From assembly GCF_003243465.1 (NCBI RefSeq), contig NZ_QFQZ01000116.1:1-10149 (forward strand): DNA of 10,149 nucleotides, read 5' to 3'. Source of the stretch: Caulobacter segnis (lineage in GTDB: Bacteria; Pseudomonadota; Alphaproteobacteria; Caulobacterales; Caulobacteraceae). Below the pieces are notes generated by a model, which worked only from the letters and a program-made list of their open reading frames with translations, made no database searches and was not told where the DNA came from. Positions 1 through 4,800 of this stretch are shown one piece after another. The first letter of the stretch is position 1, and each line of letters begins with the position of its first letter. The position numbers were made by a program, and so were the translations under genes.

Positions 1-48
1 GCTCTGGGCTATATCAGCCCCGCCGAGATGGAACGCAGAGCGGCTTAA
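1..48 (+). CDS. IS3-family transposase OrfB, C-terminal end only (partial)
   Basis: The window opens in frame with 15 codons reading ALGYISPAEMERRAA, then TAA. This resembles the extreme C-terminus of IS3-family OrfB transposases (DDE/rve integrase core), which typically end in a 'aLGYiSPaefE' segment shortly before the stop. Only this tail is visible, so the catalytic DDE residues lie outside the window and I cannot say whether the gene is intact. It is followed after 27 bp by a sequence that looks like the right terminus of the element, as expected for IS3 members where OrfB ends close to the right inverted repeat. The assignment rests on a short but distinctive motif; the subgroup cannot be set from this. 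Confidence 0.8.
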   Translation, partial: ALGYISPAEMERRAA

Positions 49-75
49 CCCCGTCCACTTTTTCGGGGGAAGATC
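1..75 (+). mobile_element. Right end of an IS3-family insertion sequence
   Basis: The transposase tail is followed by a segment ending GGGGGAAGATCA at about position 75. Read inward on the other strand this begins TGATCTTCCCCCGAAAAAG, the 5'-TG...CA-3' type of terminus usual for IS3-family elements. The 3-4 bases just after it (GGG/GGGG from 76) would be the target duplication, but the left end is outside the window so this cannot be confirmed. The boundary at 75 is inferred from the terminal CA and may be off by a base or two. Confidence 0.65.
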
Positions 76-146
76 AGGGGCGGCGGCTGGCTGGTGGCTG
101 TGGTGCGAGCGAGGACAGCGCCGGTCTGAGGTCTTAGCGCCAGGCT

Positions 147-569
147 TCAGAGCCACGTGCCGCCACTTGCCAGTCCCAGAACGAGCGAACTCAAGAGAAT
201 GAAGGGCGCGTTGAGCAGAGCGCATACGATGGCGAAGCCTCTGCGGCCCTCCAGCGTGAAAACGCTCCACCCCGTCACGACAATGTACGCCACCAGGATC
301 AAGACGCTGACGTAGCCGATCCAGCCCGCCGTCTTCATGCCTCCCTCGTAGAAGATGGCGCCAAGTGGCAGCGGAAAAAGCCATAAGGCGGGGAGCAAGC
401 ACAGGCGGGAGGCCTTACGTCGCTCTGGAAGCAGAAAGACCAGCAAGGTCGTGGCTGCGCTTAAAGCTCCTGCTCCATGGAGGCTGGCCTGCTCTAGCAG
501 AAACCAAAAGAAGCTCAGCTTTTGCATCGCCCCATACAACCGACCGTGTAGCGCGATCGCAAGCAACAT
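147..569 (-). CDS. Hypothetical four-helix inner-membrane protein
   Basis: I do not recognise this 140-residue protein. It is very hydrophobic, with about four membrane-spanning stretches: roughly residues 17-48 (possibly kinked or two short segments), 55-74, 81-103 and 112-134. They are separated by short basic or acidic loops (PERRKASR at 48-55, LEGRR at 106-110). No signal peptide, catalytic motif or metal site is evident. The first ATG has GGAG ten bases upstream (580-583 on the plus strand) and is preferred. Met15 is a possible later start with a GGGG that is too close. Its start lies only 23 bp beyond the terminator of wrbA, so it has little room for its own promoter unless that overlaps the hairpin; read-through is possible. 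Base composition looks less GC-rich than the neighbours, and an insertion-sequence end lies about 70 bp past its stop, so recent acquisition is conceivable. Confidence 0.6.
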   Translation of the reverse strand: MLLAIALHGRLYGAMQKLSFFWFLLEQASLHGAGALSAATTLLVFLLPERRKASRLCLLPALWLFPLPLGAIFYEGGMKTAGWIGYVSVLILVAYIVVTGWSVFTLEGRRGFAIVCALLNAPFILLSSLVLGLASGGTWL

Positions 570-591
570 CGTTGCCTGGCTCCAAACGCAA

Positions 592-627
592 AACCGCCCC
601 GAGGCGGGAGGGAGCCTCGGGGCGGTT
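592..627 (-). terminator. Intrinsic terminator downstream of wrbA
   Basis: Perfect 14-bp inverted repeat, AACCGCCCCGAGGC (592-605) and its complement (614-627), with an 8-nt loop. Read on the minus strand the stem ends in GGTTTT, then GCGTTT, a reasonable U-rich tract. It lies about 60 bp after the wrbA stop codon and just before the membrane-protein start, so it most likely ends the pirin-wrbA transcript. Confidence 0.8.
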
Positions 628-631
628 GCTA

Positions 632-666
632 GGCCGTCCGCCTAAGGGGGAGGGGTGCGGACGGCC
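632..666. repeat. Second hairpin between wrbA and its terminator
   Basis: Perfect 10-bp inverted repeat GGCCGTCCGC (632-641) and GCGGACGGCC (657-666) with a 15-nt loop containing CTAAGGGGGAGGGG. It has no following T-run, so it is not an intrinsic terminator by itself. It could protect the 3' end of the wrbA mRNA. The loop and the flanking CTAGGGGGAGGG resemble pieces of the palindromic intergenic repeats seen elsewhere in this window, so it may be a degenerate copy. Confidence 0.6.
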
Positions 667-687
667 GCTGACGGCTAGGGGGAGGGA

Positions 688-1287
688 TTAGCCGTGCAGC
701 TTGATGGCGGTTTCGGCGATCTTGCGGCCTTGGTAACGGGCGCCGACCAGCTCGTTCTCGCTGGGCTGACGCGAGCCGTCGCCGCCGGCGATCGTCGTGG
801 CCCCGTAGGGGCTGCCGCCGGTGACTTCGTCCAGGGTCATCTGGCCGGCGTGGCCGTAGTCCATGCCCACGATCACCATGCCGAAGTGCAGCAGGTTGGT
901 GATGATCGAGAACAGGGTGGTTTCCTGGCCGCCGTGCTGGGTCGCCGTCGAGGTGAAGGCGCCGCCGACCTTGCCGTGCAGGGCGCCGCGAGCCCACAGG
1001 CCGCCGGCCTGGTCGAAGAACGAGGCCATTTGCGAGCTCATCCGGCCAAAGCGCGTGCCGGTGCCGACAATGACGGCGTCGTAGTTGGCCAGGTCCTCGA
1101 CCGTGGCGACCGGGGCTTCCTGGTCGAGCTTGAAGTGAGCCTTCTGGGCGACTTCCAGCGGCGCGGTTTCCGGGACGCGCTTGATGTCGACCTGGGCGCC
1201 GGCTTCGCGAGCGCCTTCGGCGACGGCCTTGGCCATCGTCTCGATGTGGCCGTAAGACGAGTAGTAGAGAACGAGAACCTTGGCCAT
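688..1287 (-). CDS. wrbA: NAD(P)H:quinone oxidoreductase, WrbA family (type IV)
   Basis: WrbA proteins are cytosolic, tetrameric FMN enzymes that reduce quinones by two electrons using NAD(P)H, avoiding semiquinone radicals. This 199-residue protein matches the family length. Visible features are the flavodoxin-type phosphate-binding loop YYSSYGHIE (8-16), the TGTRFGRMSSQM segment (76-87), the TSTATQHGGQETT flavin-contact region (112-124) and the GGSPYGATTIAGGDGSR stretch (157-173), all hallmarks of WrbA. The ATG at 1287 is chosen because AAAGGAGG lies five bases upstream; a GTG directly before it (1290) would be too close to that site. It lies 84 bp downstream of the pirin gene in the same direction, separated by a hairpin, and is followed by a strong terminator. 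Co-transcription with pirin suggests a shared role in coping with quinones or electrophiles (inference). Confidence 0.95.
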   Translation of the reverse strand: MAKVLVLYYSSYGHIETMAKAVAEGAREAGAQVDIKRVPETAPLEVAQKAHFKLDQEAPVATVEDLANYDAVIVGTGTRFGRMSSQMASFFDQAGGLWARGALHGKVGGAFTSTATQHGGQETTLFSIITNLLHFGMVIVGMDYGHAGQMTLDEVTGGSPYGATTIAGGDGSRQPSENELVGARYQGRKIAETAIKLHG

Positions 1288-1324
1288 CACGGCCTCCTTT
1301 GAGCGTGGGTTAGGGGAGGAAAGT

Positions 1325-1355
1325 CGGACGCGAGGCTAAGGTTTCCTCGCGTCCG
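1325..1355. repeat. Intercistronic hairpin between pirin and wrbA
   Basis: Perfect 11-bp inverted repeat CGGACGCGAGG (1325-1335) and CCTCGCGTCCG (1345-1355) with a 9-nt loop. On the minus strand (gene direction) the stem is followed by ACTTTCCTCC, a poor T-tract, and only about 25 bases remain before the wrbA ribosome-binding site. A separate wrbA promoter downstream of the hairpin therefore has no room. I read it as a partial terminator or mRNA-processing/stability element that lowers or sets wrbA expression relative to pirin. On the plus strand it is followed by TTTCTTG. Confidence 0.6.
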
Positions 1356-1371
1356 TTTCTTGAAGGAAAAT

Positions 1372-2076
1372 CTAGTCCAGGGCGGCGTCGACCAGGACCA
1401 GTTCGGCGTCTTCGAGGGCGGTGACGGTGATCGCGTCCTCGTCCTTGATTCCGGCGCCGTCGCGGGCGTTCAGCTTGACGCCGTTGACTTCGACGGTCCC
1501 GACGGCCGGGACCAGATAACCGCTACGGTCCTTGCCCAGGGCGTAGGTGGTGCTCTCACCCGCCTTCAGCGTCGCGCCCAGGACGCGGGCGTCCGTGCGG
1601 ATCGGCAGGGCGTCGGCGTCGTCGGCGAAGCCCGAGGCCAGGGTCACGAACTTGCCCGAGCGGTCGCCCTTCGGGAACGGCTTGGCGCCCCACGACGGCG
1701 CGGCGCCGAATGTCTTGGGCTCGATCCAGATCTGGAAGATCCGGGTCGTTTCCGGCTCGAGGTTGTACTCGGAGTGACGGATGCCCGTGCCCGCGCTCAT
1801 CACCTGGACGTCGCCAGCCACGGTGCGGCCCTTGTTGCCCAGGCTGTCCTGGTGGGTGATCGCGCCGTCGCGGACATAGGTGATGATCTCCATGTCGCTG
1901 TGCGGATGCGGCGGGAAGCCGGTGTTGGGGGCGATCTCGTCATCGTTCCAGACCCGCAACGAACCCCAGTTCATGTTACGGGGATCGTAGTAGCTGGCGA
2001 ACGAGAAGTGGTGCTTGGCCTTGAGCCAACCGTGGTCGGCGCCGCCAAGCTTTTCGAACGGTTTACGGTCGATCAT
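1372..2076 (-). CDS. Pirin-family bicupin protein
   Basis: Pirins are cupin-fold iron proteins; some members, such as E. coli YhaK and YhhW, are bicupins, and several have quercetin 2,3-dioxygenase activity. At 234 residues this one has the length of YhaK, and its N-terminus (ADHGWLKAKHHFSFASYYDPRNMNWGSLRV) follows the YhaK/pirin pattern. The expected metal ligands are present: His57 and His59 in PPHPHSDMEI, and His101 and Glu103 in GIRHSEYN, the same spacing as in human pirin. The C-terminal half is a second cupin without obvious ligands. The start at 2076 is preferred over the upstream in-frame extension because the conserved pirin sequence begins here and AAAGG lies eight bases before it; the extra upstream residues are proline/arginine-rich and look untranslated. 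It is divergent from a LysR-type regulator and co-oriented with wrbA, so it is probably regulated by that LysR protein. The physiological substrate is unknown. Confidence 0.92.
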   Translation of the reverse strand: MIDRKPFEKLGGADHGWLKAKHHFSFASYYDPRNMNWGSLRVWNDDEIAPNTGFPPHPHSDMEIITYVRDGAITHQDSLGNKGRTVAGDVQVMSAGTGIRHSEYNLEPETTRIFQIWIEPKTFGAAPSWGAKPFPKGDRSGKFVTLASGFADDADALPIRTDARVLGATLKAGESTTYALGKDRSGYLVPAVGTVEVNGVKLNARDGAGIKDEDAITVTALEDAELVLVDAALD

Positions 2077-2103
2077 GGCTCTAACCTTTCTGTCCCTTGC
2101 GAG

Positions 2104-2118
2104 GCGCCGGTCCGGCGC
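2104..2118. repeat. Short GC palindrome in the pirin leader
   Basis: GCGCCGG-T-CCGGCGC is a perfect 15-bp palindrome with a single central base, 28 bp upstream of the pirin start. A one-base loop does not make an efficient RNA hairpin, so it may be a protein-binding site or a chance feature of GC-rich DNA. A weak -10-like TATCTT on the minus strand lies just beyond it (2133-2138). Confidence 0.35.
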
Positions 2119-2160
2119 GTCGTGTTGAGGAGAAGATAGGGGATCTGGCTGGATCCGAAA

Positions 2161-2188
2161 TGGAAACTGTTGAAACACATGGTTTCCA
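2161..2188. promoter_or_regulatory. LysR-type operator candidate in the divergent pirin/LysR intergenic region
   Basis: TGGAAAC (2161-2167) and GTTTCCA (2182-2188) form a perfect inverted repeat. Nested inside, GAAAC-ACATG-GTTTC (2172-2186) is a 15-bp palindrome of the size usual for LysR-family recognition sites, so there are three related half-sites: GGAAAC, TGAAAC and the inverted GTTTCC. The region is AT-richer than its surroundings. It overlaps the predicted regulator promoter (repressing position) and lies well upstream of pirin (activating position), the classic LysR arrangement. Binding by the adjacent regulator is inferred. Confidence 0.6.
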
Positions 2189-2198
2189 AAACTAAGCT
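2170..2198 (+). promoter_or_regulatory. Predicted promoter of the LysR gene, leaderless start
   Basis: TTGAAA (2170-2175), 17 bp, TAAGCT (2193-2198). Transcription would begin about seven bases later, at or next to the ATG at 2205. No Shine-Dalgarno sequence precedes that ATG (AACTAAGCTATCGAC), which agrees with a leaderless mRNA. The -35 and spacer overlap the palindromic operator, so autoregulation is likely. Confidence 0.45.
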
Positions 2199-2204
2199 AT
2201 CGAC

Positions 2205-3104
2205 ATGTCCAAGCTCCCCGATCTCGAGGGCCTCGCCGTGTTCGCCAAGGTGGTGGAGCTGCGCTCGTTCGCCGCCGCCGCCGACGAGCTGGCCATGTCC
2301 AAGGCCACGGTCTCCAAGGCCGTCACCCGCCTGGAGACGCGCCTGGGCGCGCGCCTGTTCAACCGTACCTCGCGGCGCCTGGCCCTGACCGACGCGGGCC
2401 AGTCCCTGGTCGAGCGCGCCACGCGCGTCCTGGCCGAGGCGCAGGCGGCCGAGGACGAGGCCTCCAGCCAGTCTTCCGCGCCGCGGGGCCTGGTGCGCAT
2501 GGCCGTGCCGATGTCCCTGGGGATCACGACGTTGGGGCCTGTGCTGCCGGCCTTCCTGGACATGTATCCCGAGGTCTCGATCGACCTGAACCTGTCGGAC
2601 GCGACGATCGATCTCGTGGGCATGGGGTTCGACCTGGCGCTGCGCGTGGCCGACCTGCCCGACAGCTCGCTGGTGGCGCGCCGGCTGCGGGCGGTCAAGC
2701 GGCACCTCGTGGCCTCGCCCGCCTACTGGGACCAGCACGGCCGTCCGCACCATCCCGCCGATCTCGCCCAGCATCGCGGCCTGACCTATGGCCACCAGTC
2801 CGCGCCGGAGACCTGGCGCTTCCAGAAGGGCAGCGAGGAGGCGGCTGTGCGGCCGCGGTCCGTGATCCGCGCCAACAATGGCGACGTGCTGTTGCCGGCC
2901 CTGCTGGCGGGCTCGGGCGCGGCCATGCTGCCCGACTTCATCGTCGGGCCGGCCGTGGCCGATGGTCGCCTGGAAGAGGTGCTGACCGAGTGGCGCGGTT
3001 CGCCGATCGCGCTGCATCTGGTCATGCCGCCCGGCGGACCGCGGCCGGCCCGCGTCGAGGTGCTGGCGGCCTATCTCGCCAAGACCCTCGGCGCTTCGCG
3101 CTAG
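2205..3104 (+). CDS. LysR-family transcriptional regulator
   Basis: A 299-residue protein of standard LysR length. The N-terminal winged helix-turn-helix occupies about residues 6-66 (DLEGLAVFAKVVELRSFAAAADEL, then SKATVSKAVTRLETRLGARLF and NRTSRRLALTDAG). A linker helix runs to about 90, and a periplasmic-binding-protein-like effector domain from about 94 (RGLVRMAVPMSLG) to 295. Sequences such as FDLALRVADLPDSSLVARRL and SPAYWDQHGRPHHPADLAQHRGL place it in the large CrgA/AaeR-like branch, many members of which respond to aromatic or electrophilic compounds. The start is fixed by homology; no ribosome-binding site is visible. It is divergently transcribed from pirin-wrbA and probably regulates them and itself through the palindrome in the shared intergenic region (inference). 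Its TAG is immediately followed by the stop codon of the convergent repeat gene, with no base between. Confidence 0.93.
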   Translation: MSKLPDLEGLAVFAKVVELRSFAAAADELAMSKATVSKAVTRLETRLGARLFNRTSRRLALTDAGQSLVERATRVLAEAQAAEDEASSQSSAPRGLVRMAVPMSLGITTLGPVLPAFLDMYPEVSIDLNLSDATIDLVGMGFDLALRVADLPDSSLVARRLRAVKRHLVASPAYWDQHGRPHHPADLAQHRGLTYGHQSAPETWRFQKGSEEAAVRPRSVIRANNGDVLLPALLAGSGAAMLPDFIVGPAVADGRLEEVLTEWRGSPIALHLVMPPGGPRPARVEVLAAYLAKTLGASR

Positions 3105-4700
3105 CTAGAGGCTGTCGACCTGGGCGGGCGTCAGGGCCGCCAGCTGCACGGGCGTCATGGCCTCGAGATTGGTCGTCGACAGCCAGTCCAGCTGGTTGAT
3201 CGACAGCCCGGGGATCTGGGCCGGCGTCAGGTAGCCGATCTGGGTGGTCGTCAGCCCGGCGATTACCGTGGTCGACAGCGATCCGATCTGGGTCGCCGTG
3301 AACCCCTGGACCTGGGTGGCGCTCAGCATCGCGAACGCGGTCTGAGACAGGCTGCGCATCTGGTAGGCCGACAAGCCTCTCAGCGCCGTCGGCGTGAGGC
3401 TGGTCATCTGGGTGGACGACAGTGTCGCCAGGTTCGAGACCGGAACGGCGCCCAGCTGCGCCGGCGACAGGGCCGCGGTCTGGGTGGCGGTGAACTCGGC
3501 CATGTCGCCGGCGGTCAGGCCGCTGATCTGGGTGGCCGTCAGGCCGGCGATCTGGGTGTTCGTCAGGGCCTGGACCACCGTGGCGTCCAGGCTTCTGAGG
3601 TTGGTCGTCGACAGCCCGCTGATCTGCGTCGAGGCCAGGCTCAGCACTTGGGTGCTGGACAGTTCGGCGAAGTCCGTCGTGGTCAGGCCGCTGAGCTGGG
3701 TGGCGGCCAGCGCGCCGAGCTGGGTCGAGGTCAAGCCGGCGATCTGGCTGGCGCTGAGGGCGCTGATGTTGCTCGCCGAGAGCGCGGCCATCTGCGTCGC
3801 GCTGAAGCTGGCGACCTGGGTCGCCGTCAGCTTGGCGAAGTCGGTCGCGTCCAGGCTCGAGATCTGGGTCGTCGTCAGGTTGGAGAGCTGCGTGGTCTTC
3901 AGGCCGCCCACCTGGGTCGCCGACAGGCCGCTGAAGCTGTCCGGGCTGAGCGCCGCCAGTTGCGTTGCGTCCAGGGCCGCGACCTGGGTGTTGGAGAGGC
4001 TGCTGGTCTGGGTGCGCGACAGTCCGGCCATCTGCGTCGCCGAGAAGGCGGCGAGGTCGGTGTCGAGCTCGGCGATTTGGGTGGTCGACAGGGCGCCGAC
4101 CTGCGACGCGGTCAGGCTCTGCAGCTGGGTGACGGTCAGAGCCGCCAGCTGGGTGGTGTTGATGGCGGGCACCAGCGTGGTCGGCAGGGCCGCGATCTGC
4201 GAGCCGGCCAGGGCCTGGATCTGGTCGGGCCACAGCTCGCCCAGGTCGCCGACGGTCATCGCCTGGATCTGGGCCGTGGTCAGGTTCTTCAGCTGGGTCG
4301 GATCCAGCGCGCCGATCTGGGTGGCGTCCAGGGCGATGAAGTGCGTGGTGTCCAGCGCGCCGATCTGGGTGGCGCTGAGCGCCTCCATCCGACTGGAGTC
4401 GAGCTTGGCCAGCTGGGTCGAGGTCAGGGCGTTCAGCTGGGCGCCGCTGAACGCGGCCAACTGCGCGGCGTCGAAGATCAGGTTCGGCGCGAAGGCGGGG
4501 ATTTGCGTCGTCGCCAGGCCCTTGACCGCGGTCTTGGACAGGGCGGAGACCTGGGTGGCCGACAGTCCCGACAGCGTCGTCGTCGACAGCACCGCCACTT
4601 GGGTGCTGACCAGATCGTTCAGCTTCGTCGCCGCCAGCCCCTGGACGGTCGTCGCCGACAGGGCCGCGATCTGCGACGCGGACAGGTACGAAATCGGCAC
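3105..4700 (-). CDS. Octapeptide-repeat protein (66 tandem L-[ST]-x-T-Q-[IVL]-x-x units), function unknown
   Basis: This 531-residue protein consists of a five-residue start (MPISY), 66 consecutive units of about eight residues and a final Leu. The consensus is LSATQIAA: Leu (or Phe/Met) at position 1, Ser/Thr/Asp at 2, Thr at 4, Gln at 5, Ile/Val/Leu/Met at 6 and a small residue at 8. Only unit 10 (AAQLAA, residues 78-83) and unit 27 (LDTDLAA, 212-218) are short. There is no cysteine, no signal peptide, no membrane segment, no RTX calcium motif and no other domain. From unit 32 on, units without Gln recur alternately every 4 and 3 units. I recall similar 'ALTTTQIAAL' tracts inside large predicted surface or secreted proteobacterial proteins, but no characterised function. 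The start codon is GTG, with GGAG ten bases upstream; an in-frame stop lies about 50 bases further up. Other frames are also open across this DNA because of the 24-bp periodicity. I chose this one for its coherent hydrophobic pattern and placed start. It lies 100 bp after the Hsp70-like gene without an evident terminator, so one transcript is possible. The fold could be a short-helix or beta solenoid (inference). Confidence 0.85.
   Translation of the reverse strand: MPISYLSASQIAALSATTVQGLAATKLNDLVSTQVAVLSTTTLSGLSATQVSALSKTAVKGLATTQIPAFAPNLIFDAAQLAAFSGAQLNALTSTQLAKLDSSRMEALSATQIGALDTTHFIALDATQIGALDPTQLKNLTTAQIQAMTVGDLGELWPDQIQALAGSQIAALPTTLVPAINTTQLAALTVTQLQSLTASQVGALSTTQIAELDTDLAAFSATQMAGLSRTQTSSLSNTQVAALDATQLAALSPDSFSGLSATQVGGLKTTQLSNLTTTQISSLDATDFAKLTATQVASFSATQMAALSASNISALSASQIAGLTSTQLGALAATQLSGLTTTDFAELSSTQVLSLASTQISGLSTTNLRSLDATVVQALTNTQIAGLTATQISGLTAGDMAEFTATQTAALSPAQLGAVPVSNLATLSSTQMTSLTPTALRGLSAYQMRSLSQTAFAMLSATQVQGFTATQIGSLSTTVIAGLTTTQIGYLTPAQIPGLSINQLDWLSTTNLEAMTPVQLAALTPAQVDSL
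3108..4685 (-). repeat. 24-bp-period coding repeat array encoding 66 octapeptides
   Basis: The array follows the octapeptide units codon by codon. Recurrent nucleotide cores on the plus strand are variants of GATCTGGGTGGCCGTCAG, but units are diverged and few neighbours are identical, so this is an old, selected array and not a fresh expansion. Two units are shortened by whole codons (4452-4469 and 4047-4067), keeping the frame. Confidence 0.85.
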
Positions 4701-4800
4701 TGGATCCGCTCTCCAAGGTCGCGACGCGAATCGTTCTTGCCAAGCTTAGGTGAAATGGCCGCTGGCGACCATGCGACCATCCGGCCGGGCCCCGCGCGCG

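Noticed and set aside
694..1302. Plus-strand open frame over wrbA, and 1360-2139 over pirin
   Set aside because: Antisense shadows of well-recognised proteins, with no family resemblance of their own.
2077..2178. N-terminal extension of the pirin protein up to 2178
   Set aside because: The extra 34 residues have no pirin similarity and would cover the operator region; the start at 2076 has a good ribosome-binding site.
3022..4749. Other long open frames across the repeat gene, on the same strand (3022-4743) and antisense (3394-4749, 3648-5156)
   Set aside because: A 24-bp period in GC-rich DNA keeps several frames open at once. Their products are Asp/Pro/Arg- or Val/Trp/Ser-rich without a sensible fold, overlap confirmed genes, and lack the ordered hydrophobic pattern and placed start of the 531-residue frame.
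4764..4779. Direct repeat GCGACCAT x2 between the Hsp70-like and repeat genes as an operator
   Set aside because: Only two short imperfectly placed copies and no promoter elements nearby; not enough to call a site.
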